Origin: Micrococcales bacterium UBA2037
GTDB lineage: Bacteria; Actinomycetota; Actinomycetes; Actinomycetales; Microbacteriaceae
Assembly: GCA_002333405.1 (NCBI GenBank)
Contig: DDBH01000010.1
Coordinates: 9,273 to 44,204, forward strand
Length of the DNA stretch: 34,932 nt
Direction: 5' to 3'
Position numbers and translations under genes: made by a program. The notes below the pieces were generated by a model. That model did no database searches, was not told the DNA's origin, and worked only from the letters and a program-made list of their open reading frames with translations. Shown piece after piece: positions 16,027-24,385 of this stretch; position 1 is the first letter of the stretch, and each line of letters starts with the position of its first letter.

Positions 16027-18087
16027 TTAGCGAACCGCAAATATCTGCATCGAAGCCTCTGCCATGCGAAGGGAAGAACCTGGGGCAAACAGGAGACCGG
16101 TTTCCGGAGGCAATTCCCGTGCCGAGTCCCAGAGTAATTCGAAGTTTGAAACCTGGCTAGGAGCAGGGAGCTTCAAGTTTTTAACGATCTCCGAACCGTT
16201 GAAGACAGTTAGAATTCCCTGCTTTGTTCCATCATTCATTAGGTGATAGTTCAGGCGCTGCAAAGTCCGGCGCTCAGGATTGTGCCAATCATCAATGCTC
16301 ATCTGATCGCCCTGAACGGAGAACCAAAGCATCTGGTCGTGATCCGGCGTCGGTTCATCCAATTTTGTAAAGCTTCGTGGGCGCAGCGCTGGGTAGGTCT
16401 TGCGCAGCTGTATCAAGTGCGCAACTTGACGATAGAAGTTATCTTTGTCTGGGTCCGGTTCATAGTCCTGCCAAGTGATGACGTTGTCTTGACAGTAGGG
16501 GTTATTGTTTCCGCCTTGGGTTTTGAGCCGCTCGTCACCGGCTGTGATCATCGGAACACCCGAGCTGGTCAGCAGTGTTCCGAGCAGATTTCGGGCAGCC
16601 TTGCGTCTACTGAACAGAATTGAATTGTCGTTGGTTTCGCCTTCATGGCCGTGGTTGAAGCTTTGATTGTCTCCTGCACCATCCCGACTGGCCTCACCAT
16701 TGGCTAGGTTGTGTTTTTGATTGAAGGTAACCAGGTCCCAGAGGCTGAATCCGTCATGTGCCGTGATGAAGTTCACCGCCCCCTGCGGGGAGCCTTCGCT
16801 GAAAATATCTTGCGAGCCAGATATGCGGCCCGCTAGCTCTTGAACGCCATTTTCATGTGCGCCAAGAGACCTAGCTCTCGAAATGTCCGTCAGCCAGAAT
16901 TTTCTCACCGAATCTCTGAACCTGTCGTTCCATTCTGGGAATCCGGGTGGGAAGTTGCCAGTTTGCCAGCCGCCCATTCCAACATCCCATGGCTCCACAA
17001 TCAGCTTCGCTTGGGAAATGATCGGATCAGCTTTCATGGCAAGCAGGACAGGGTGGCTGGGGTCAAAGTGGTTTCGTTCATCTCTGGCAATGGTTGTGGC
17101 AAGGTCAAAACGAAAGCCATCCACCTGCATTTCGGTCGACCAGTAACGCAGCGAGTCGAGCATCAATTGCTGAACCATCGGATTGCCAAAATTCAGAGAA
17201 TTACCGCAGCCGGTGGTGTCGTGGTAGTTACCCTCGTCATCTTGACGGTAGTAATTCGAATTGTCCAGGCCGCGGTAGGAGTGCGTAAGACCATTGCCAC
17301 CACCTTCTGCCGTGTGGTTGTAAACGACGTCCAGGATTACCTCTATGCCGGCTCGGTGAAGTTCACGAATTGAGGTTTTTAGTTCATTAAGAATCGCAAC
17401 CGGGCTTTCTGCGACGGCTCCGGGCGACGAGTAACGAAGGTGAGGAGCAAAGTAATTTATTGAGTTATAGCCCCAGTAATTGATCAGGCCAAGGCTTACA
17501 AGTCTGGGCTCGGAAATAAAAGCATGAATCGGCAAGAGCTCAATTGCTGTAATGCCGAGGTTTTTCAGATAGTCGATTGTCGCTGGGTGGGAGAGCGCGG
17601 CGTAAGATCCTCGAATTTCCTCCGGAATAGCGGGGTTGAGTCGAGTCAGGCCACGAAGATGGGCCTCGTAAATTATTGACTCCGATAAAGCAATTCCAGG
17701 CTTTGCGACTCCTTGCCAGTCAAATTCATCGTTGACCGCCGCGCAATGATAATTTTGCGGTCCGTGCTTCACTAGTGCTTTGGCATAGGGGTCAAGCAGG
17801 TTGCGCTCAGGATTAAATGCGTGCCTGGGGCCTGCTGGGCCATTTGCTCTAAGGACATAGTTGACGCCAGCTGTTAGGCGATCATCAGCTCCCGACCAGA
17901 TGCCACCCTCGCCCAGCTCAAGGTCAATCTCATGGTCAACAACCGAAGCGTCGTCGCGATTTAGGAGCAGAAGTTTTACTTCGGTCGCGCTCTCGGACCA
18001 GACGTTTACAATCCCACCACCATCAAGCAGGTTCAGGCCAAGTTTTGGATTCAGGGGTGTTGCCCTGGTTTCTGTCGGCTCGCTCAC
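16027..18087 (-). CDS. glgX: Glycogen debranching enzyme GlgX (isoamylase type)
   Basis: This 686-residue GH13_11 protein hydrolyses alpha-1,6 branches of glycogen and limit dextrin. An N-terminal CBM48-like region precedes the barrel motifs YEAHLRGLTRL, ELLPIHAF, VYNHTAEGG, GFRFDLATT (nucleophile Asp328), LIVEPWDVG (acid Glu365) and FITAHDGFSLWDLV. Length fits the family (650-720). The start is GTG 18087; TAGGAT lies 7 nt before it and no strong Shine-Dalgarno is present, so transcription probably begins at the GTG. Same-strand glgE and glgB follow, giving a debranch-elongate-branch set. Confidence 0.95.
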   Translation of the reverse strand: MSEPTETRATPLNPKLGLNLLDGGGIVNVWSESATEVKLLLLNRDDASVVDHEIDLELGEGGIWSGADDRLTAGVNYVLRANGPAGPRHAFNPERNLLDPYAKALVKHGPQNYHCAAVNDEFDWQGVAKPGIALSESIIYEAHLRGLTRLNPAIPEEIRGSYAALSHPATIDYLKNLGITAIELLPIHAFISEPRLVSLGLINYWGYNSINYFAPHLRYSSPGAVAESPVAILNELKTSIRELHRAGIEVILDVVYNHTAEGGGNGLTHSYRGLDNSNYYRQDDEGNYHDTTGCGNSLNFGNPMVQQLMLDSLRYWSTEMQVDGFRFDLATTIARDERNHFDPSHPVLLAMKADPIISQAKLIVEPWDVGMGGWQTGNFPPGFPEWNDRFRDSVRKFWLTDISRARSLGAHENGVQELAGRISGSQDIFSEGSPQGAVNFITAHDGFSLWDLVTFNQKHNLANGEASRDGAGDNQSFNHGHEGETNDNSILFSRRKAARNLLGTLLTSSGVPMITAGDERLKTQGGNNNPYCQDNVITWQDYEPDPDKDNFYRQVAHLIQLRKTYPALRPRSFTKLDEPTPDHDQMLWFSVQGDQMSIDDWHNPERRTLQRLNYHLMNDGTKQGILTVFNGSEIVKNLKLPAPSQVSNFELLWDSARELPPETGLLFAPGSSLRMAEASMQIFAVR

Positions 18088-18094
18088 CGGGGAA

Positions 18095-18100
18095 ATCCTA
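18095..18100 (-). promoter_or_regulatory. -10 element for glgX (leaderless GTG start)
   Basis: TAGGAT on the minus strand, then 7 nt, then GTG. With usual -10 to start spacing the first transcribed base is the G of the start codon or its neighbour. It faces the divergent -10 at 18133-18138. Confidence 0.45.
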
Positions 18101-18132
18101 ATGCCTCAAACCTACTTTCACTGGTGCAGGGA

Positions 18133-18138
18133 TAGGCT
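18133..18138 (+). promoter_or_regulatory. -10 element for the cysteine desulfurase gene (leaderless ATG start)
   Basis: TAGGCT is followed by 6 nt and then the ATG at 18145, where transcription should begin. No -35 consensus is visible 17-18 bp upstream. It shares a 57-bp gap with the glgX promoter. Confidence 0.5.
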
Positions 18139-18144
18139 TGTCGC

Positions 18145-19311
18145 ATGTCTGTATTTCTCGATCACGCCTCGACCTCTGGCCTTCGAGACAGCGCCCGCTT
18201 GGCTCTCTTGGCGGCATTAGAGCTCGTGGGAAACCCGTCCAGTGTTCACAGCCACGGTCGCACAACGAGGGAGCTGCTAGAGGCAGCGCGGGATCAAATT
18301 GCGGAGGCTTGCGGCGCCAACAGGTCAGAAATAATCTTCAACGCTGGTGGCACCGAGGGCGATAACCACGCCATAAAGGGCATCTACTGGAAACAAAACC
18401 AGCAGGATCCAACCCGACGCGTCATCATCACCTCTCCGACTGAACACCATGCTGTGCTCGATCCAGTTTCTTGGCTGGCGGCCAATCAGGGCGCCGAAGT
18501 GCACTACGTGAAGCTCCTTAGAAATGGCATGCTTGATTTTGCCGATTTAGAGCGCTTGATTGACCAGCACTCCTCTCAAATTGCCCTGATTAGCCTGATG
18601 TGGGTGAATAACGAAACTGGAGTAATCACCGATATTCCCAGGGTGACTGAGCTGGCTTCAAAACATTCAATTCCAGTCCATAGCGATGCCGTTGCTGCCT
18701 TTGGTCACGTGCCAATCAATTTTGCTGAGAGTGGCCTTACCGCAATGAGCCTTTCGGGTCATAAGGTGGGCGCTCCAATTGGGGTGGGTGCATTGGTCGT
18801 TGCCAGAAGTGCCAAACCGGCATCGCTTGTTCACGGGGGAGGGCAAGAGCGAAGCCTTCGGTCAGGGACCATGAATTACCCGCTTGCCGTCAGTTTTGCA
18901 GCAGCAGCAGCTGAATCGACGGAGCAGCTGGTATCAGAGATGCAGCGGCTCAGGGCTCTAAGGGATTATCTCGAGGTCAAGGTTGAAAAGATTGTCCCTA
19001 GTGTGATTTTCACCTCGGGTCAAGCGATTCGAGCTGATTACAACTCGCACATGATATTTCCTGGCACTCAATCTGACGCGCTGCTGTTTCTGCTTGACCA
19101 GGAAGGGATATGTGTTTCAGCCGGATCAGCCTGTCAAGCTGGAGTACTGGGCCCCTCTCATGTGCTAACGGGAATGGGCTACTCGCCAGAGTTGGCCTCC
19201 GCCTGCATTCGAGTCACCTTGGGCGTAACAAGCACAAAGGCGGATATCGAAAAATTCTTGGTTGCGCTTGCGAAGATCTACCCGATTGCGCTCCAGGCAA
19301 CGCCTGCATAA
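18145..19311 (+). CDS. Cysteine desulfurase (IscS/NifS family)
   Basis: The 388-residue PLP enzyme frees sulfur from cysteine as an enzyme persulfide. The PLP Lys207 lies in SLSGHKVGA, His101 or His102 in TEHHAVL stacks on the cofactor, and the persulfide Cys330 is in SAGSACQAG, which indicates the long-loop class I type. ELA-type sulfur acceptors are not in the window. The next gene is mnmA, 27 bp downstream, so its likely job is to supply sulfur for tRNA 2-thiouridine; a role in Fe-S assembly is also possible. The start follows a -10 element at leaderless distance. It is divergent from glgX. Confidence 0.94.
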   Translation: MSVFLDHASTSGLRDSARLALLAALELVGNPSSVHSHGRTTRELLEAARDQIAEACGANRSEIIFNAGGTEGDNHAIKGIYWKQNQQDPTRRVIITSPTEHHAVLDPVSWLAANQGAEVHYVKLLRNGMLDFADLERLIDQHSSQIALISLMWVNNETGVITDIPRVTELASKHSIPVHSDAVAAFGHVPINFAESGLTAMSLSGHKVGAPIGVGALVVARSAKPASLVHGGGQERSLRSGTMNYPLAVSFAAAAAESTEQLVSEMQRLRALRDYLEVKVEKIVPSVIFTSGQAIRADYNSHMIFPGTQSDALLFLLDQEGICVSAGSACQAGVLGPSHVLTGMGYSPELASACIRVTLGVTSTKADIEKFLVALAKIYPIALQATPA

Positions 19312-19326
19312 TTCCTTGATACAAAT

Positions 19327-19332
19327 TAGACT
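19327..19332 (+). promoter_or_regulatory. -10 element for mnmA (leaderless ATG start)
   Basis: TAGACT is followed by TGCCTA and then ATG 19339. The 6-nt spacing equals that before the cysteine desulfurase gene. No Shine-Dalgarno separates them, so mnmA may be made from its own leaderless mRNA as well as from read-through. Confidence 0.5.
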
Positions 19333-19338
19333 TGCCTA

Positions 19339-20445
19339 ATGCGTGTACTGGCAGCTATGAGCGGTGGAGTGGATTCCGCGGTTGCGGCTGCCCGGGCTGT
19401 TGAGCTGGGGCATGAGGTCATCGGCGTCCACCTAGCACTTTCGAGAATGCCGGGAACCCTTAGAACTGGATCACGCGGCTGCTGCACAATCGAGGACTCA
19501 ATGGACGCCCAACGAGCGGCCAATAAGCTCGGAATCCCCTTCTATGTTTGGGATTTCTCGGAGCGATTCAAGCTGGATGTAGTAGATGACTTCATAGCCG
19601 AGTACCAGGCCGGTAGAACTCCTAACCCATGCATGCGCTGTAATGAACGCATCAAGTTTGCAGCGCTTTTAGAGCGAGGCCTGTCACTTGGCTTCGATGC
19701 AGTCTGCACCGGTCACTACGCCTCCATAGTGGACGATGGCGCCGGAAACCTTGAGCTTCACCGCTCGCTGGCAATGGCCAAGGACCAGAGCTATGTTCTT
19801 GGAGTGCTAAACGCCAAGCAGCTGGAGCATTCCATGTTCCCGTTGGGAGCAACCGCATCTAAGGACCTGATTCGTCAGGAGGCCAGAGACCGCGGCCTTA
19901 GCGTTGCCAATAAGCCAGACAGCTATGACATTTGCTTTATCCCAGAGGGTGACACCAGGGATTGGCTCAAAGACTTTGTTCCAACCGACCCGGGAAAGAT
20001 CGTCGACACCGAGGGTAATGAGCTTGGAGAACATGACGGTCACGTTGGTTTCACAATCGGTCAGCGCAAGGGACTAAGAATTGGTAAGCCCGCCGCAGAC
20101 GGGAAGCCCAGATATGTGCTTGAGATTCGACCAAAGACCAAAGAAGTTGTAGTCGGTCCAGAAGCTGCACTAGAGATTGCTGAGCTTTCCGGCGCTCGCT
20201 ACACGTGGTGTGGACAGGCTCCAGAGGCTCCCGAGCAGGAATTTGCCTGTGAGGTGCAGGTGAGGGCCCACGGAGACACTGTCAAGGCCCTGGCAGCCGT
20301 GGTTGATGGTGAACTAAGGATCGCTCTGGTTGAGCCGCTCTACGGCGTTGCTAACGGTCAAACAGCAGTTGTCTACCTTGGAACCAGAGTTCTCGGACAA
20401 ATGACCATCGACAGCACCCGCAGCAAGGTCACCTCAGGTGTCTAA
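19339..20445 (+). CDS. mnmA: tRNA 2-thiouridylase MnmA
   Basis: The 368-residue ATP-dependent sulfurtransferase thiolates U34 of tRNA-Lys, -Glu and -Gln. The PP-loop motif SGGVDSAVAA is at residues 8-17. The catalytic pair is Cys98 in PNPCMRCNE and Cys199 in DICFIPEGD. The substrate segment GHYASI and the C-terminal beta domain (from about 280) are present, and length is normal. The preceding cysteine desulfurase gives the sulfur source. Its stop lies inside ligA, with an 8-bp overlap. Confidence 0.97.
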   Translation: MRVLAAMSGGVDSAVAAARAVELGHEVIGVHLALSRMPGTLRTGSRGCCTIEDSMDAQRAANKLGIPFYVWDFSERFKLDVVDDFIAEYQAGRTPNPCMRCNERIKFAALLERGLSLGFDAVCTGHYASIVDDGAGNLELHRSLAMAKDQSYVLGVLNAKQLEHSMFPLGATASKDLIRQEARDRGLSVANKPDSYDICFIPEGDTRDWLKDFVPTDPGKIVDTEGNELGEHDGHVGFTIGQRKGLRIGKPAADGKPRYVLEIRPKTKEVVVGPEAALEIAELSGARYTWCGQAPEAPEQEFACEVQVRAHGDTVKALAAVVDGELRIALVEPLYGVANGQTAVVYLGTRVLGQMTIDSTRSKVTSGV

Positions 20446-22543
20446 TGACCTGGAGCGCATCGACGAGCTAAAGATGCTAATCGAGCGTTACCGTCACGCT
20501 TATTACACGGAAGACCAATCCCTGGTCTCAGACATGGAATATGACCAGCTGGAGCAGGAACTAAAAAGGCTCGAGCAGCTTCACCCAGAGACAGTCCTTG
20601 ATTCCCCAACGCTAACCGTGGGCGGCTCGGCCGGAAGTGTGTTTGATCCGGTTCAACACGGCGAACCAATGATGAGCCTGGACAACGTCTTTGACGAAAC
20701 TGAATTCTTGGCCTGGGCCGATCGGGTCGGCGGCGGACCGTTTCTTTGTGAACCCAAGATCGACGGTCTTGCCGTTTCACTGACCTATGAGCGCGGCGTT
20801 CTAACTCGGGCTGCCACCAGAGGTGATGGTGAAACCGGCGAAGACATAACTCAAAACGCGATGACGATGGCGACGATTCCGCATCGGCTCAAGGGTGGCA
20901 GTCACCCCGAGTTGGTTGAAGTGCGCGGTGAGGTGTTTTTTGGTATCGAAGATTTCGCGAAGCTCAACACTGGAATTATCGATCAGGGTGGTAAGCCATT
21001 CGCAAACCCTCGAAACAGCGCATCGGGTTCACTTCGGCAAAAAGACCCCGCAGTTACTAGGTCCAGGCCACTGAAGATGCTGGTGCATGGATTTGGGGTT
21101 TGGCGACCAGAAACCACCAGTCAGAGTCAGGTCTACGCCCTGCTCAAAAGCTGGGGATTACCGACAACAGAGAAATTTTCTGTGGTTGCCACTGCTGCTG
21201 AAGCCCTTGCCTTTATTTTGAATCTAAACCAAGCACGCGCCAAGATTGAACACGAGATTGACGGGGTCGTAATCAAGGTTGATCAGCTATCCAGGCAGCG
21301 CGAACTGGGCTTTACCTCGCGAGCACCTCGTTGGGCGATTGCCTATAAATATCCACCGGAGCAGGTCAACACCAAACTGCTGGACATAAAGGTCTCAATT
21401 GGTCGCACCGGCCGAGCCACCCCATTTGCGGTCCTAGCACCGGTGTTGGTTGCCGGCAGCGAAGTCGAATTTGCAACGCTTCACAATCAGGATCAGGTTG
21501 CCGCAAAGGGCGTGCTGATTGGTGACACCGTCGTGTTGCGCAAGGCCGGAGATGTTATCCCCGAGATATTGGGTCCGGTTGTGGGACTCAGAGACGGGTC
21601 GGAACGAGCCTTCTTGATGCCTGAATTTTGCCCCGAGTGCAGCGCGAAATTGGAGCCGGCATCGGTCGGTGACGTTGACTTGCGATGCACAAATTCTAGA
21701 AGTTGTCCTGCTCAGCTGCGGGAGCGAATTGCATACATCGGTTCTCGGGCTGCCCTAGACATTGAAGCGCTCGGATATGTCAGCGCGAGTGCTCTGACCA
21801 ACCCACTGGAGCCAGCGGTTGCTCCCGTGAAATCCGAAGCGGATCTGTTTTCGCTCACGCTTGAAGATCTATTGCCGATTAGATCCCTGGTGCTAGATCC
21901 GGACACCGGCCTTCCCAAGCATGACGCCGAGGGCAACCCGAAAGTGGTCGACTACTTCCGAAAAAAGGATGGTCAGCCAGCCGAAATCGCACTAAAACTT
22001 CTTGCCAACCTAGAGAAGGCAAAAACTCGCCCAGTCTGGCGACTGTTGGTGGCGCTTTCAATTCGTCACGTTGGTCCGGTGGCCGCAAGGGCACTTGCTG
22101 ACAAATTTGGATCAACAAGAGCCATATTCGAAGCCACTGAAGAGGAACTCTCGGCAGTTGATGGAGTGGGTCCAGGGCTAGCTGCATCCATAATCTCCTG
22201 GTATCAAGAGTCCTGGCACCGCGAGATCCTGGAGCGCTGGCAAGAAGCCGGAGTGGTTCTGGAGATTCCTGGCCATCAGCCACCTGATCAATCCCAACCA
22301 ACCGGCGTCTTTGCCGGGATGTCGATTGTCGTAACCGGATCGATGGAGTCCATGACCAGGGATCAGATTGAAGAGCTGATAATCGAAAACGGTGGCAAGC
22401 CAGCATCCTCGGTGTCCAAGAAGACCAGCCTCCTAGTTGCTGGCCCCGGTGCCGGCTCAAAGCTTGAAAAAGCAACCGCGCTCTCGGTTGAGGTCCTGAG
22501 TGAACAGCAATTCTTTGAGAAATTGGCCGCTTCGCAGAACTAG
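20438..22543 (+). CDS. ligA: NAD-dependent DNA ligase
   Basis: The 701-residue replicative ligase seals nicks using NAD+. The order is the Ia domain with YYTEDQSLVSDMEYD, adenylation motif CEPKIDGLAVS (Lys107), an OB fold, a zinc finger (CPEC, then CTNSRSCPAQ), HhH repeats (about 535-615, including GVGPGLAASI) and a C-terminal BRCT domain (about 625-701, GMSIVVTGSM). A loop of about 60 residues after the zinc finger, rich in Asp/Pro, matches actinobacterial LigA. The start is GTG 20438, 8 bp inside mnmA, in line with translational coupling. Confidence 0.97.
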   Translation: MSNDLERIDELKMLIERYRHAYYTEDQSLVSDMEYDQLEQELKRLEQLHPETVLDSPTLTVGGSAGSVFDPVQHGEPMMSLDNVFDETEFLAWADRVGGGPFLCEPKIDGLAVSLTYERGVLTRAATRGDGETGEDITQNAMTMATIPHRLKGGSHPELVEVRGEVFFGIEDFAKLNTGIIDQGGKPFANPRNSASGSLRQKDPAVTRSRPLKMLVHGFGVWRPETTSQSQVYALLKSWGLPTTEKFSVVATAAEALAFILNLNQARAKIEHEIDGVVIKVDQLSRQRELGFTSRAPRWAIAYKYPPEQVNTKLLDIKVSIGRTGRATPFAVLAPVLVAGSEVEFATLHNQDQVAAKGVLIGDTVVLRKAGDVIPEILGPVVGLRDGSERAFLMPEFCPECSAKLEPASVGDVDLRCTNSRSCPAQLRERIAYIGSRAALDIEALGYVSASALTNPLEPAVAPVKSEADLFSLTLEDLLPIRSLVLDPDTGLPKHDAEGNPKVVDYFRKKDGQPAEIALKLLANLEKAKTRPVWRLLVALSIRHVGPVAARALADKFGSTRAIFEATEEELSAVDGVGPGLAASIISWYQESWHREILERWQEAGVVLEIPGHQPPDQSQPTGVFAGMSIVVTGSMESMTRDQIEELIIENGGKPASSVSKKTSLLVAGPGAGSKLEKATALSVEVLSEQQFFEKLAASQN

Positions 22544-22583
22544 ACTTAGCTAAACACCGCCGTTAGACGAATTGAGAAATTGC

Positions 22584-22880
22584 ATGTCTGAAATAACTCC
22601 CGATTTGGTTCGCCATCTCGCCTCTTTGGCCCGGATCCTGGTCACCGATGAAGAGGTCGATCAACTTGCCGGTGAGCTGGCCGTAATTGTTGACTCAGTT
22701 GCCATGGTGAACCAGGCAGTTTCTGGTGACGTTGTCGCCACCAGCCACCCGATACCAATGGTGAACGTCTACCGCGAAGATGCAATTTTGCCTTCATTGA
22801 CTCAAGAGCAGGCGCTATCTGGCGCTCCAGAGAGTGCTGACGGCAGATTCAAGGTAAACGCGATTTTGGATGAGGACTAA
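22584..22880 (+). CDS. gatC: Aspartyl/glutamyl-tRNA amidotransferase subunit C
   Basis: This 98-residue GatC is the small belt subunit that holds GatA and GatB together in the amidotransferase complex. Typical features are ITPDLVRHLASLARI at the N-terminus and the C-terminal SADGRFKVNAIL. I prefer the ATG at 22584 over the in-frame TTG at 22572, because the protein then starts right at the conserved MSEIT segment; no strong ribosome site decides. GatA begins 2 bp after its stop. Confidence 0.95.
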   Translation: MSEITPDLVRHLASLARILVTDEEVDQLAGELAVIVDSVAMVNQAVSGDVVATSHPIPMVNVYREDAILPSLTQEQALSGAPESADGRFKVNAILDED

Positions 22881-22882
22881 TC

Positions 22883-24385
22883 ATGACTGCCATCACATCA
22901 TCCACAGCCGCTGAGCTGGCGACGCTAATTCAAACCAAAAAGGCCTCATCGGTTGAGATCACGACGGCGTTCTTGGACCGCATGGAATCACTGAATGCCA
23001 AAACCAATTCCTACCTCCACATCGATCGTTCAAACGCCCTAGAGCAGGCGAAGCGCGCAGATCAGCAATTGGCCGCTGGCAAGGCCAGTTCGCCGTTGCA
23101 TGGTGTGCCAATTGCGGTCAAGGACAACCTAACTACCACTGATGCTCCAACAACCTCCGGCTCCAAGATTCTTGAGGGCTGGATTCCACCATATGACGCG
23201 ACAGTTGTTACCAAGTTACGTCAGGCATCAATGCCAATTCTCGGCAAGACCAACCTTGATGAATTCGCGATGGGTTCATCAACGGAGTTCTCCGCCTATG
23301 GACCAAGCAAGAATCCCTGGGACCTAGACCGCATTCCCGGCGGTTCTGGTGGTGGCTCAAGCTCCGCAGTTTCTGGACACCTGGCCCCAATTGCTATTGG
23401 TAGCGACACTGGCGGCTCAATTCGCTATCCAGCGGCTGTCACTGGCTCCGTCGGTGCTAAGCCCACCTACGGCGCTGTGTCTCGCTATGGGCTAATAGCT
23501 CTTGCCAGCTCACTTGATCAAATTGGCCCAGTTGCTAATACCGTGCTGGATGCAGCACTCCTGCAGGATGTCATTTCGGGACACGACCCACATGACTCAA
23601 CCTCGCTTCCAAACTCACTGGGATCGATGGTTAAGGCTGTTCAGGCAGCAGACATCAAGGGGCTCAAGGTTGGAGTTGTGAAGCAGCTTTCTTCTGACGG
23701 CTTCCAGGCAGGGGTCAAGGCCTGCTTTGATGACACGGTTGCAAAGCTTGTAAAAGCCGGAGCCGAAGTTGTCGAGGTCGACTGCCCAAGTTTTGAATAT
23801 GCAGTAGCTGCCTACTACCTAATTCTTCCAGCGGAGGCATCCTCTAACCTGGCCAAGTTCGATTCGGTTCGCTTTGGACTCCGTTCAATGCCAGAGGGTA
23901 ACCCGACTATCGAACGCGTAATGGCGGCAACCCGTGAAAAGGGCTTTGGGCCGGAGGTGAAGCGAAGAATCATTCTTGGAACCTATGCGCTCTCGTCTGG
24001 CTACTACGACGCTTACTACGGTTCGGCCCAGAAGGTTAGAACGCTGATTCAACTGGATCTTGCAGCAGCGTTTGAAAAGGTTGATGTTCTAATCACTCCG
24101 ACCGCTCCAACCACGGCGTTCAAGATCGGCGAGAAGGTCGATGACCCACTGGCGATGTATCTCAATGACATCGCCACCATCCCAGCAAACCTTGCCGGAA
24201 TTCCGGGCATGTCTGTGCCGAACGGAATTGCATCCGAAGATGGATTGCCATCTGGTGTTCAGATTCTGGCTCCGGCAATGCAGGACGATCAAATGTATCG
24301 AGCTGCCAGCATCATCGAGTCGCTCTACCATGCCGAATGGGGCGCCCCATTGATTTCACGAGTACCAAACCTGGAGGTGCTGTAA
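22883..24385 (+). CDS. gatA: Aspartyl/glutamyl-tRNA amidotransferase subunit A
   Basis: The 500-residue GatA is the amidase subunit that releases ammonia from glutamine. The Ser-cisSer-Lys triad is visible as Lys80 (PIAVKDNL), Ser155 (PGGSGGGSS) and Ser179 (SDTGGSI), with spacing as in Staphylococcus aureus GatA. The complex makes Gln-tRNAGln, and sometimes Asn-tRNAAsn, by amidating mischarged tRNA, as usual in actinobacteria without GlnRS. The last base of its stop is the first base of the gatB ATG. Confidence 0.98.
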   Translation: MTAITSSTAAELATLIQTKKASSVEITTAFLDRMESLNAKTNSYLHIDRSNALEQAKRADQQLAAGKASSPLHGVPIAVKDNLTTTDAPTTSGSKILEGWIPPYDATVVTKLRQASMPILGKTNLDEFAMGSSTEFSAYGPSKNPWDLDRIPGGSGGGSSSAVSGHLAPIAIGSDTGGSIRYPAAVTGSVGAKPTYGAVSRYGLIALASSLDQIGPVANTVLDAALLQDVISGHDPHDSTSLPNSLGSMVKAVQAADIKGLKVGVVKQLSSDGFQAGVKACFDDTVAKLVKAGAEVVEVDCPSFEYAVAAYYLILPAEASSNLAKFDSVRFGLRSMPEGNPTIERVMAATREKGFGPEVKRRIILGTYALSSGYYDAYYGSAQKVRTLIQLDLAAAFEKVDVLITPTAPTTAFKIGEKVDDPLAMYLNDIATIPANLAGIPGMSVPNGIASEDGLPSGVQILAPAMQDDQMYRAASIIESLYHAEWGAPLISRVPNLEVL

